A stretch of 64,000 nt of DNA from Clitoria ternatea (GCA_037962975.1 CM075669.1:191464501-191528500), one strand, 5' to 3'; positions 46,425-57,924 are shown, counted from the first letter of the stretch. The notes: generated by a model from the letters alone, not told the origin. Made by a program: numbers and translations.

Positions 46425-46740
46425 AGGTTAATTTAGACGAGACGTCTTGTTACCCTTTTTAAATTTTCAATCGGTTGTTATTTATTAAATAATAATATTT
46501 CAAAAAAAAAGAAATCAATTTAGACGTGACGTCTTGTTGATTTTCCCTTATTTCCAGTAGACCATCACCACAAGGAACGGGATACTTGAGACGAGACGTC
46601 CCGTTTATCCCCTTCCCGTTTCTAACCCCGTATTTTGATTAAAAGATGACTAATTTAGACGTGACGTCTTGTTAGTATCCTTCCCTTTTCCTGTTTTATA
46701 CCAAAGCCAAGGTTAATTTGGACGCGACGTCCTGTTAACC
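46425..46740 (+). repeat. GACGTC-centred hairpin repeats in Ogre-B LTR
   Basis: Five copies at about 46425, 46513, 46583, 46650 and 46711 of TTTAGACG-N-GACGTCTTGTT with flanking GGTTAA/TTAACC arms, best in GGTTAATTTGGACGCGACGT followed by CCTGTTAACC. They are the same motif as in Ogre-A on the opposite strand, spaced 60-90 bp here. Confidence 0.88.
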
Positions 46741-47413
46741 TTTACTTTCACTTTGTTTTACTTTTTCTTACTGATGTTATTTCATCAAGTTTCTTATTGT
46801 CTCTGTTTGCCATTTCCTATTGTTATTGTTTTTTTTTTACTGTCGATATTCTGCTAAGTTTTTTTTTACGATCGCTGTGTGTCATTTCTTATTATTGTTT
46901 TGTTAAGCTTCTTATTGTCATTGTTTTGTCGAATTTCTCACTGTCATTACTTTGTCATTTCTTGTTGTTACTGTTTTAATATTCTACTATCATTTTTTTA
47001 CTGTCACTGTTTAATCTTCTATCGTTACTGTTTTCTTCTTTTTTACTATCATTGTTTGGTCAAATTTATTACTGTTACCGTTTAGTCTGTTTTGTCTGTT
47101 TGTGTCTGCTTTGTCATTTTGTGTGGAAGAAGTTAAAAATAATTTCTGGGCTATTTTGAAATAAGCGCTATCAATTTGAGGTAACCGTTTTATAACGGAC
47201 AGTTGTGAGGTGCTAATACCTTCCTCGCCTGTAATTTGACTCCCGAACTTAGAATTTCATTTTTCATAACCAGTGTTTTAAAAGAGGTTTTCCCGATATT
47301 TTTATCCTAAAAAAATATTGGTGGCGACTCCCTATTTTTCTTTTCAAAAGGATTTTGAAACCCGTTTTATTTTTAAGGGTCGGCCATCCCGCCGCGATCC
47401 CGGTCGCGACAGA

Positions 47414-47431
47414 TGGCGACTCCACTGGGGA
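47414..47431 (+). other. Primer binding site of Ogre-B, tRNA-Arg type
   Basis: TGGCGACTCCACTGGGGA begins two bases after the LTR end. Ogre elements are known for a tRNA-Arg primer; the match was judged from memory of that tRNA's 3' end. Confidence 0.75.
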
Positions 47432-48466
47432 GATTTTTAGAGAGTCAAGCCAATCAAGTTGATAGCGTATATTTTTAAATAGTCTATTAATTATTTAACT
47501 TATTCCTTTATTTTATTTTTTTATCAATGTTTGTATGTGGTTTCTATTTTGTATGTATTTTGTCATTTATTTTCTGTTAAATTCTGTATGATTGTTGAAC
47601 CCTAGGGTAGACGACTTTGTGTTATTGTTCTGTATTTGTTCTCTATGCAGGATGGGGTAAGATACAGGTATTGAATGCCCTTTCACACACTACACTCACA
47701 ATTTTCACACACTTATGAGTGGCGCCCTATACCCGGGCCCCAAATGAAGCTTAAGTTAGGGGAGGTTGGTAGCGGTGTCGTTTGGGATGTACTTCCCATC
47801 CGGCGATCGTAAGAACCTCAACTAGAGTTCGACCTTTCATGATGTACGCACCTAATAGATTCCCTACTGTTGTGGTTACATCATGAGTAGGATCTTGGCT
47901 CTAGTGACCTTTTAGAAGTCTAGTACAAGCCACCCAATGTGAGGAGTCCACTGTTAGATAAGCTATAGGTCCCAGAAAAGACTTTCAGAAAAACCTGACT
48001 TAAGGCACAAAAGGGCAGACTTTACTATACCTTATCTCATTCTCGCTTTCCCTTTAAATCCAAATTGATGAACTGCTTACATGTTCAAAGGGTTACTTTA
48101 TTCCAAAAAAAATGACTCACTTTCTTTTTTAAAAAAAAAACTAGTAATCCTTTAACAAGTAAGCGGCTCCCTCTCTTTTCGTGTACTTATGAGTCCTAGG
48201 TTATAAATCTTCCCAATCGTCAAAACAAAAAAATGAAAACAAAAATTCTCTTCAAGCAGATATTGACGATGTTTGGAAGATCCATGACCCACGCGACTTT
48301 AGTTTCACACGAGTTTTGCCGACCGCTACTTCTCAAAGTGAAAGTGTTTTCCAATAAATTAATAAAGAAGTAGTGGTTTACAAAACATGACAGTAGCTGA
48401 TTTTTTTCCCTTTCTCTTTGTTCTTGCAGGAAGCTGTTTGGAACTTAGCGAGTACCTTTGAGCAAT
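47432..48466 (+). other. Ogre-B 5' leader with candidate splice acceptor
   Basis: About 1 kb without ORFs. A T/C-rich tract ending in TTCTTGCAG (AG at 48428-48429) lies 37 bp before the ORF1 ATG and is conserved in Ogre-A. A donor was not pinned down. Confidence 0.55.
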
Positions 48467-49183
48467 ATGGAAATTAACATGAGATCCGATAGTTGTGACA
48501 CAAATGTAACCAAATTGAGAAAAATATTACACGTTAAGGCCAAGAGGATTGACATGGGTAGTCTACAAACAATGGGGAGAAAATTAAACCTAACACAGAA
48601 AATGGCTTTTACAAGAAAGTATGGGAGGATTCTAAAGCTATTAGAAGTGGAAGTGCAAACTGAGGCGATCACTGCCTTAACACAGTTCTACGACCCATCT
48701 CTCAGATGCTTCACATTTAGAGACTTTCAGTTGGCCCCATCTATTGAGGAATTTTAACAAATCTTGGGGATGCCTTTGGAAGGACAGATACCTTACCGTC
48801 ACCTTGATCATCATGCAACTGTTACTTCCATCGCCCGTGTTCTGAAGATCCATCCCGAAACTTTAAGGAGTGTACAACTAAATAGAAATCAGACCCCCGG
48901 ATTCACTCGGGAATTCCTTGAGAAACATATGCAGGTCCTGGCGGAAAAGGGAGATTGGGAGGCCTTTATGGATACTCTAGCTATTACCATCTATGGTGTT
49001 GTCTTGTTCCCCAACATTGATAACTATGTGGATTATGATGCTATCGCTGTATTCCTAGCTCTCAAGCACAGGCTTGAGAATCCTGTCACAGCTATATTGG
49101 CAAATGTGTACTGTACTATGGATTTCTGCCATACACAAGGTGGAAAGAGAGTTATTTGTTGTTTACCTGCTTTGTATGTATGG

Positions 49184-49188
49184 CTCAC
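49184..49188. repeat. Target-site duplication CTCAC, left copy
   Basis: Paired with 50808-50812. The uninterrupted Ogre-A reads GGCTCACATCTCATG with one CTCAC. Confidence 0.92.
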
Positions 49189-50185
49189 TGACGTGAATAT
49201 TTTTACAGTCGTGATTCCGTCAAATTAGTACATTAAAATTAATTAATGTAGTACTAGGGTGTCAACCTAGGTCGTTCTCTCACGGATCAACACAAAAATT
49301 TAGGAAAAATCAAGTCTCAAACTAATTTTTAACAATTAAAAAAAAAAAAAACTCAATAACTAAAATTTTTACAAACATAAGTTCAATAAACATAAAATTG
49401 GGGGGGGGTTTGATTGATTTTTGTTGTCACAATTAAAATTAAAACAAAGTAAATAAAGGATTTAAAACAATAAATAACAAGCGATTGATTTTCTTGGAGT
49501 ATTGTAAATAAATTTATCCTTGGTTCACTAAAGATAATTTGTATACTTTCATTACTGTCAATTTCTTAGCTCAATTTGAATTAATCAACTAAGCGTCTTT
49601 TTCAATTCACAATTCCTTTACTTTCATTTAAAAATGAATATTTTAATCAAGCATCCTAATTAAGCAAAAGGAGTCAAGATCGTAAAATCTAGGAATTATT
49701 GAGCATACATAAGAACATCGCCTATATACATAATCTATTCTCAAATTATGGAATTAAGCAAACCATAATTATTAAAAGTGATTATGAAAATATTCATTAA
49801 GCATGCATATTTCCTTAATCCATTCTAATTTAAAATCTTATTTTATTCCATTTGAATAATTAAACCGATTAAGCATACAAATTTAATTAAACAGAATGGA
49901 ATTAAATAAGCAGAGTAAGATTATGAAGAAATAACAATAACGAAAACATACTATATTAAAAATAATGACCTCAAAATTACATTACAATATTCTCCAAGAA
50001 AATCAATCTAGGGTTTTAGCCCTCCATAATAACAACTACAAAGAAAAGAAACTAACCCGGAATGGAGCAAAGAGGGGGAAAAAGAGAGGAGGAGGCTTTG
50101 TGCCTTCCTCTGATGCTTAAAGAAACAAAGAGAGAAAAGAGAGAAACGTGAATTGAGGTGTGTTTCAAGCCTTTGGCAATGGTCC

Positions 50186-50193
50186 TATTTATA
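50186..50193 (-). promoter_or_regulatory. TATA box of the solo LTR
   Basis: Minus strand CACTATAAATAGGACC, perfect TATAAATA. Confidence 0.75.
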
Positions 50194-50219
50194 GTGAAAG
50201 CAAGGGTAAGGGTCTCCTG

Positions 50220-50580
50220 CTGACGCTGTGCGTCAGCAGGACGCTACGCGTCAGCGTTGCGAATCTGCTTCCACGCTACGCGTAATTATGAGGCTAAGCG
50301 TGAGGGTTTCTGACTCAGAATACATTATTTCATCCAATAATTCTTCAATAATGCTTGGACACTTGTGCTGCATGTTCCCCACTGAGATAGTGCCGTATGT
50401 CTGTAATGGATTGGCCAATAAGTGCTTTAATATAAATAAATCCTCCACTTCTGAAGTTGCATACAGCCTGTTAATGGGATCCTCGTCACTGTTGACGCTA
50501 CGCGTGGGCTTGACGCTGCGCGTTAGTGTTGCGAATTTGCTTCCACGCTACGCGTGGTACCAGCGCTACGCGTCAGAACT
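50220..50580. repeat. GACGCTACGCGTC dyads in the solo LTR
   Basis: Copies or close variants at about 50222, 50239, 50272, 50288, 50494, 50512, 50547 and 50564. Read on the minus strand they are GACGCGTAGCGTC, upstream of TATA as in the other element. Confidence 0.88.
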
Positions 50581-50807
50581 GATGCTCAATTTTATGATTT
50601 CCCAATTGCAACCTCAATTGTTCACTACAATATAAGGGAAATCAAGTAAGATTTATTATTTCCATTTAAAGATTATTGCCTAATTCATTTAATATTAAAT
50701 AAAGCTTGAATTATGAAAATGTGTTAAAATGCATAATATTACACAATTAGCAATGGCAAATTATACACATTTAAACCAAGGAATTAAGGCTAAATCATGC
50801 ATCATCA

Positions 50808-50812
50808 CTCAC
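50808..50812. repeat. Target-site duplication CTCAC, right copy
   Basis: Pairs with 49184-49188. Confidence 0.92.
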
Positions 50813-52031
50813 ATCTCATGTCTTCCACCAAGTCTGTAAGGCCGAATGCCCTGTTTCTGATCTAAAACTATGCCAACTAGCAGTGAAAAGTGGGCGTGAG
50901 TGGGCCAATCACCTTGTAGGGCTCACGGCTGAGAAAGTCAGATGGTATCCCCAATGGTTAGAAGTTGAATCCATCATTCATCACTGTGGAGATTACCCAA
51001 ATGTTCCCCTTATTGGTATGCAAGGATGTATCAACTATAATCCCATCATAGCCAAGCGTCAGCTAGCTTATCCTTTGCTTAGACCACCAGATGAAGAGTC
51101 TCTCACTCCTTTCATCTTGTATTACTCGAAGGGAAGCTATGTCTCTATCATTCGGGATATAGCAAATGCATGGAAGAAAGTCCACCGAAAAGGAAAGGAA
51201 TTAGGGGCCCGGAGCCATGCTGTCAGAGAAGAATATCATGAATGGATCCTGAATAGGGTCTCTATTGTTAAATTACCCTTCAGAAGTCCCTCTTATCTCC
51301 TGGAAAACACTCCTACTCCATCACTTGTTATGGAAGATAAAGCAACCAAGGCGCTAAAGACCAAAATAGAGGAACTGACTGCCAGGAACAAGAAGTTAGA
51401 AGAAGACTTGTTGAAATGTCAACAAGAATACACCCTTCAGAAAAGGGAGAACTTAGAGAACAAGCAAACCATTGAAGAGATTAGAAAAAAATGAAAGATT
51501 GATGAAGACTACATGATAAAACAAGACCAATGTCTTCAAGCGGTCAATTCTCAGCTAAAAATGAAGAGCAAACAAAGTGATACCATCTTGGCTGAGAAAC
51601 ATCTTCTGAAGGATATGTTGGCACAATCAAAAGAAAATGAGCGGAGTATCATGGTGCAAAAAGAGCTTCTACAGTCACAAGTCTATAAATTAGAACAACA
51701 GCTCAATGAAGTGGTAAAGGCTTGCGAGCAAGAGATAAATGGGGAGCGACAATGTGCCATGAACATTGAACAAGACTGTCAAGAGACCATACGCCTCTTG
51801 GAAGCTGAGTTAACGCAACAAGATGAAACTGTTCACTTGTGGATGGATCGTTTCGCTAAACTGGCATACCTGGCTAACGGGGCTCTAGAAGACCTCCCAT
51901 TTTTACTCAAACAAGCTGAAGGAATTGCCAACCCTATCAATACTCCTAGAGAAATTATAACGTTCTTAGATTACTGCAGAGGACGAATTTGTAAAATGAG
52001 GGAAATGATTGCTCAAGCTAGGAATGACTGA

Positions 52032-52326
52032 TTTATTTTCCTGCTTTGTAACCCAGCACTTTATGGCAGTAATGTACTTTTTTCGAGATGATGGATTCCT
52101 TTGTCTTCACAACTATCTCATGTTAATTTCCATTTAATGCTTTACTTAGTACTTTTGAACGTGACGTTCTGAGGAAAGGTCGAAGGATTCGTCAAGTTTC
52201 GACATCGCTTCCCGCATAATCTCATTTTACTTATTTTATTATTTGCTCATTTTTCTAAATTTTGTATTCCTTTCTAAAGGCAGCACGGGGACGCACCCTT
52301 ACGGAACTCGACTACAGAGGAAGCTC
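52032..52326 (+). other. Spacer between ORF1 and gag of Ogre-B
   Basis: About 295 bp. The gag frame is open upstream of its ATG to about 52243, and a T-rich stretch ending TTTCTAAAGGCAG (52271-52283) could be a splice acceptor that would join a spliced leader to gag. Tentative. Confidence 0.4.
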
Positions 52327-54400
52327 ATGGCTGAAACAGAACAAATGAATGAGAACCTCAAGAATGAGAATAATCAGCTAAGGGAACAAATTGTAGAACT
52401 AACGAAGCTCTTGGAAAAGGGGATCACTGAAGGGGGCCCTTCTACGGGAAATGAGGAACAAACACCTACTCCACCATATCCCCCAGGTTTTGGTCCAACG
52501 TCGGGCCAGGCTGTAAATCCCACGGCAGTTCCCCTCACTATTAATGTTGGGAGTCCCAATCAACCTGCTGATTCCCACACCAGGCCTCATGGTTATACGC
52601 CACCACACATTTTCATTGGCTCAGACGGTAACCCTGTACCCTTTCCACCATATGGCTTACCTCCAGGATATTTCCCTCCTCTATTAATCAATTCCCAAGT
52701 TGGCAATACCCTACAGTGGACAAACCTCCAAGTTCCAAACCCTACCCAAACAACCATTCCGCCAGTCAACCAAGCCCTAGGTCCTCAAACCACCCAAGCT
52801 CAAACCACCCAAACTCAAACCATCCCAGCTCAAACCACCCAAACTCAAACCGCCCAAACAGTTCAGCTAATTCCCATTACCCAAGCAACAGCCCAATCAC
52901 AGGGTCCGGCGCAAAACACTAACCTGGTGAACCAAGCTCATTCGACAATGCCTTTCTACCCATACTACGGTTACCCGTATGGATACATGAATTCTTACAC
53001 TGCCAACCCGCGAGATGCGACTCAAACGATAAATCCGCTTATTAATCATGGCACAACCACAGAGTCCCAGCAAAGAGGGAAGATAGAGATCCTGGAGGAG
53101 CGATTGCGGATTGTGGAAGGTATGGAAGGCCTTAGCTTAACAAATGCTTCTGAACTCTGCTTAGTCCCAGATGTCATTATTCCACCAAAATTCAAAATGC
53201 CAGACTTTGACAAATACCGAGGGGTGACTTGCCCTCGAAATCATCTTAAAATGTATTGCCGAAAGATGGCTTCCCATGCCTCTGATGACAAGTTATTGAT
53301 ACATTGCTTTCAAGACAGCCTAGTTGGGGCTGCACTCACTTGGTACACTCATTTGGAGCGAACTCGTATTCGCTGTTGGAAAGACCTGGCGAATGCCTTT
53401 TTGAAGCAGTACAAGTATAACTTAGACATGGCGCCTGATAGAATTCAACTCCAAAACATGTCAAAGAAGGATAATGAGACATTCAAGGAGTATGCACAAC
53501 GCTGGCGTGAGATAGCCGCGCAAGTAGATCCTCCACTCTCTGAAAGAGAGGTAGTGGCCATGTTTATAGACACACTCCAATCACCTTTCTACGATAAGAT
53601 GATCGGCAGTGTTTCATCTAATTTCTCTAATATTGTAATTATTGGAGAAAGAATAGAGAGTGGTCTAAGGACAGGGAAGATTTCCAAAAGCCCATTTGGG
53701 GCACCCGCTGTAAAAAGATCAGCACTAGGTGAGGGGAGAAAGAGAGATGGGGAAACCAATTCCGTCTCTTATGACCAAAGGAGAGCTCAATCTAGACCAT
53801 TCGGCCCTACCACTTTTCAACATACCAATCACTTTCCTCATGCTCCATACCCACATATGGCAGCCGCTACCCATAACCAGATCCCTTATCCCGCATCACC
53901 ACAATCCCACATTCGTCCACCCATCATCAGGGTACCGAATCCACAGCCAACCCAGTACAATCCTCTGCAACAATGGCCTCAACCACCTAATCCCAACCAA
54001 AACCAAAGAAGACCAAATAATGAACGAACACCGGTCCAATTTGACCCAATTCCTATGACATACACTGAACTTCTACCTCACCTTATTCGATATTCCCTTG
54101 CAGTCCCTTGTCCTGCGAAACCCTTGGAACCTCCTTACCCTAGGGGGTATGATCCAAATGCCCGATGTGATTATCATGCCGGGGCACCCGGGCACTCCAC
54201 AGAAAATTGTATGGCCTTGAAATATAGAGTGGGATTTAATCAAAGCCAATTGGTTAAATTTTAAGGAAGGAATGCCAAATGTGACCACAAATCCCTTGCC
54301 CAACCATCAAGGTCCTGAGATTAATGCTGTGGAAGGAGATGAGGAGTATGTGACGAATGTCTCTGATGTCAAGACACCATTGAAGGAGATTCATGCCTAA
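52327..54400 (+). pseudogene. gag: Ogre-B gag
   Basis: The first ATG of the frame is at 52327 (MAETEQMNENLKNENNQL), matching Ogre-A 19281. A short N-terminal coiled coil is followed by a Pro/Thr/Gln-rich region with QTTQ repeats (52790-52860), then the capsid core (VIIPPKFKMPDFDKYRGVTC, HCFQDSLVGAALTWYTHLE, FLKQYKYNLDMAPDR) and a second Pro/Gln-rich part. The C-terminal knuckle CDYHAGAPGHSTENC is CX2HX5HX4C, typical for Tat-type gag. A 2-base loss near 54228 relative to Ogre-A moves the reading from frame 1 to frame 2; a TAA at 54398 follows, where CAA is likely ancestral. Confidence 0.88.
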
Positions 54401-56118
54401 TTATTCAGGAGAGGTTTAATAAGAAAACCTTGGGACTGTGAAAATGATAAGGAGCAGACTATTAGTCACCAAAATTTTTGTAAAGTACTCCAGGGACTCA
54501 TGGATAGTCATGTTTTCCAAGTCTATAGGCGTCATGACAGTGATGTAAACATGGTTCATGGGGAAACAGGAATGTCAGTTCCTAAACCACTGGTAATTTA
54601 CTACACCAAGAACCCCTCAATGACTATAAGCCCTACGCATCAGCCTGTCACAATCCAGACACCCGCTCCTTTTGCGTTCAAAGATTCTCACGCTGTTCCA
54701 TGGAAATATAATGTGGAGGTAATAGCTGAAAGCTCAAAAATGAATGACCCATTTTTGTCAAACATATCAGGGATAGGAGGGGTGACCCGGAGTGGTCGAG
54801 TTTACTCTCCACCGGAATTAAGGAAGGAACCAAGTCCAGTGAGTGGAGCTGGTAGTAGTGGAAAGGTCAAGTTAGTCAAAGGGGACATTGATGGAGAAAC
54901 TAAAAGAGCTGTGACTGATGAGGAAGCTCAAGAGTTTTTAAAATTTATTCGCCAGAGTGAATACCAGGTGATAGACCAGTTGAACAATACCCCTGCAAAG
55001 ATTTCCCTCTTATCACTTTTGCTGAATTCTGAGCCCCACCGAAAAATTTTGATGAAAGTGCTTAATGAGGCTCATGTAACTCACGACATCACCGTTGATA
55101 AATTTCAAGGAATAGTGGGGCATATCGCTGCTGATAATTATCTATCATTTACAGATAATGAGATACCTGTGGAGGGAATGGGGCATAATAAAGCCCTCTA
55201 CATCTCAGTTAAGTGTCGAGATCACATATTGGCGAAGGTGCTTGTCGACAATGGGTCGTCATTAAATGTCATGCCAAAATCTACATTGGCCAAGCTCCCT
55301 TTTGATGGAACCTATATGAAACCAAGTTCTATGGTGGTGAGAGCATTCGATGGCACTAGAAGGGAGGTGATAGGTGAAATTGAGCTTCCAATTCAAGTAG
55401 GGCCATGTACTTTCCAGGTTCTCTTCCAAGTGATGGATATTATACCTGCCTATAGCTGCTTGTTGGGTCGGCCCTGGATCCACTCAGCTGGAGTGGTTCC
55501 CTCTACTTTGCACCAAAAACTAAAGTTTATTATTGATAATAAACTAATTATCGTTTCTGGTGAAAAAGATTTTCTGGTCAGTAAACCCCTATCTACCCCC
55601 TACATCAAAGCTGCAGAAGAGGCACTTGAAACTTCCTTTCAAGCTTTGGAGGTTGCAAATACCACGTATGTTGGAGAAGGAAGTGTAGAAATAAAGGCCC
55701 ATATGTCAAATGCATCCCTGATGATGGCCAAAATGATGTTACAAGGGGGATATCAACCTGGGAAAGGCTTGGGGCATGGCTTAAAAGGAAGAATGGAACT
55801 GGTGCATCTTCCAGAAAATAAAGACAGGTATGGTTTGGGATACCAACCTTCAGCAGCTGACAGAAGAAGAGTAGTAGAAGAAAAGAAAGAGAGGAGGATT
55901 GCCCGTTTAGAGGGTCGAGAACCCTGCATTGCTAGAGTCCCCCTATGTGATCTCTACCAGAGCTTCCGAAGTGCTGGTCTAGTACCCCCTGATCAAATAG
56001 CTGCTATTGAAGATAATCCCTATGAAGATGGAAGCTTTGTGATCCCTTGCTCACCAGACAGAGATCTTTATAACTGGGAAGCCATCGAGCTGCCCACAAC
56101 TTTAAATGTTCTATCAAA
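54401..56118 (+). pseudogene. pro: Ogre-B aspartic protease with G-patch
   Basis: Same frame as the end of gag; open from 54401 to the intron donor. Linker with TRSGRVYSPPEL, then the helix-rich part (EFLKFIRQSEYQVIDQL), the retropepsin active site LVDNGSSLNVMP, the flap-side block VIGEIELPIQVGPCTF and the second conserved block SCLLGRPWIHSAG. A G-patch-like segment (GGYQPGKGLGHGLKG) lies 140 residues downstream. The natural exon ends at the donor after 56118; the TAA at 56120 belongs to the unspliced read-through. Protease domain intact by inspection. Confidence 0.9.
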
Positions 56119-56342
56119 GTAATTGACAAAACTTTAATGACTTGTTGGCCTCATTGCTATGCCTAAGGCTTTGGGGTATTTTTTCTGTAATAAGGGCAAA
56201 CACATGTTTTTATCATTTTCAATTTTCACAATAAATATGTATTGAATTCCAGTCCTTCTTGCTTTCCCTATCTTTGCATTGATTCTCTTATCCTTTACTT
56301 ATTCATTTTTTTTATTCATCATAATAACCTGAATAAACGCAG
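56119..56342 (+). other. Putative Ogre intron between protease and RT (Ogre-B)
   Basis: Donor AAA|GTAATT, acceptor AACGCAG|ATC, T-rich tract at 56305-56320 and a possible branch site ATAATAAC at 56321. 224 bp. Removal keeps protease and RT in one frame, while retention stops translation one codon into the intron. Confidence 0.78.
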
Positions 56343-57924
56343 ATCTAAAGATGATCCTCTTGAGAATAATGAGCTTGCAATCCCATTTCATGACTTTGAC
56401 CACCCGGTTGACTATGCTGATGAGGAATATGAGGAAGTTTGTGATCCTTCACCTGAGTTAACAAGGTTATTGGAACAAGAAGACAGAGAAATTCAGCCTT
56501 ATTTGGAGATAGTTGAGATTATTAATTTGGGGAATGAGGAGGATAAGAAGGAAGTCAAGATTGGTACCTCCTTGAGTAAGGAGCGGAGGCAAGAACTAAT
56601 TAAGCTATTAATAGAGTTCCGTGACATCTTCGCTTGGTCTTACCAAGACATGCCCGGCCTTGATACTAGCATTGTTGAGCATAAATTACCACTGAAGCCA
56701 GACTGTCCCCCGATAAAACAAAAATTGCGCCGAATGAAGCCCGAAATGCTCTTGAAAATCAAAGAAGAAGTTAAAAAGCAATTTGATGCCGAATTCTTAG
56801 CAGTGGCAAAGTATCCTCAATGGGTAGCAAATATCGTCCCTGTCCCAAAGAAAGATGGAAAGGTACGAATGTGTGTAGACTATCGGGACCTAAATAGGGC
56901 TAGTCCCAAAGAGGATTTTCCTCTGCCACAGATTGATGTTTTGGTTGATAACACAGCCCAACATACAATCTTCTCGTTCATGGATGGTTTCTCCGGGTAT
57001 AACCAGATTAAGATGGCACCCGAAGACATGGAGAAGACCACATTTATCACCTTGTGGGGCACCTTCTGTTACAAAGTGATGTCCTTCGGTTTGAAAAACA
57101 CTGGGGCAACCTACCAAAGGGAAATGGTGACCCTTTTCCATGACATGATGCGTAAGAAGATAAAGGTTTATGTGGATGATATCATTGCTAAATCTAGAAC
57201 TGATGAAGAGCATATTGTTGATCTGAGAAAGCTTTTTGAAAGGTTAAGGAAGTATAAGCTCAGGTTGAATCCGGCCAAGTGTACCTTTGGCGGAAGATCA
57301 GGCAAACTGTTAGGGTTCATTGTAAGCAAGAGAGGAATAGAAGTAGATCCTGACAAGGTCAAAGCGATTCTCGAAATGCCTCCTCCCTGTACAGAAAAAG
57401 AAGTCAGAGGATTCTTAGGAAGGTTGAACTACATTGCTCGGTTTATCTCACAATTGACAGCAACTTGTGAGCCGATCTTTAAGTTACTCCGTAAGAACCA
57501 ACCGACGCAATGGAATGAAGATTGTCAAATGGCTTTTGAGAAGATAAAGCAGTATTTACAGGAGCCACCGATCTTGGTACCGTCGACTCCTGGAAGGCCA
57601 CTGATCTTGTATCTGACAGTGTTGGATGAATCTATGGGTTGTGTATTGGGGCAACATGATGAGACTGGAAAGAAAGAACATGCCATTTACTACTTGAGCA
57701 AAAAGTTCACTGAATGTGAAATGAGGTATTCGGCTTTAGAGAGAACTTGTTGTGCATTAGCATGGGCAGCCCGACGTTTAAGGCAATATATGTTAAGTCA
57801 CACTACTTGGCTTGTTTCCAAAATGGATCCTGTCAAGTATATCTTTGAAAAACCCGCCTTAACAGGAAGAATCGCTCGATGGCAGGTTCTATTAACTGAA
57901 TATGACATAATCTATGTCACTTAG
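56343..57924 (+). pseudogene. pol: Ogre-B reverse transcriptase and RNase H
   Basis: Lead-in HKLPLKPDCPPIKQKLRRM, RT palm blocks RMCVDYRDLNRASPKEDFPL and FSFMDGFSGYNQIKMAPED, catalytic KVYVDDIIAKS (intact YVDD), thumb/connection LGFIVSKRGIEVDPDKVKAI, and the first RNase H (LYLTVLDESMGCVLGQHDE ... SALERTCCALAWA). A TAG at 57922-57924 interrupts just after DIIYVT where CAG is expected; the frame then continues into the next entry. An open frame extends upstream to 56242 but that part lies in the intron. Confidence 0.93.

Larger units (their letters stand above)
44104..47411 (+). repeat. Ogre-B 5' LTR
   Basis: 3308 bp, TGTGAACACC...CGGTCGCGACA. TATA at 45359, a CAG/AAC triplet-rich run at 45600-45730 just downstream, a polyadenylation-like CTTAATAAAATG near 46205, and five GACGTC-centred repeats at 46425-46740. 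The last several hundred bases match the Ogre-A LTR. Small open frames inside it are not considered genes. Confidence 0.9.
49189..50807 (-). mobile_element. Solo LTR (Athila-like) inserted in Ogre-B ORF1
   Basis: 1619 bp, TG...CA ends, perfect 5-bp TSD CTCAC. The TATA box lies on the minus strand (complement of TATTTATA at 50186-50193), so the LTR reads leftwards and begins at 50807. Upstream of that TATA are about seven GACGC-TAC-GCGTC type dyads (50220-50580), the same motif as in the Athila-type LTR at 21512, though the rest of the sequence differs. No internal region remains. Confidence 0.88.
48467..52031 (+). pseudogene. Ogre-B ORF1 (DUF7745-like domain plus coiled coil), split by a solo LTR
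   Basis: Starts MEINMRSDSCDTN at 48467. The N-terminal domain runs to 49188 with TAA at 48755, where Ogre-A has AAA (Lys). It is interrupted by a solo LTR at 49189-50807 and resumes in frame after the duplicated CTCAC with SHVFHQVCKAECPV. A stop TGA at 51492 stands where Trp is expected. The distal half (from about 51330) is a Lys/Glu/Gln-rich coiled coil of roughly 200 residues, ending with TGA at 52029-52031. Known Ogre/Tat elements have an ORF1 here whose role is unknown; coiled coil and placement suggest a structural or RNA-binding partner of gag, which is inference only. Confidence 0.8.

Noticed and set aside
50228..50635. 135-codon plus-strand frame in the solo LTR
   Set aside because: Runs antisense to the LTR across its dyads and TATA; no domain, and the region is regulatory.
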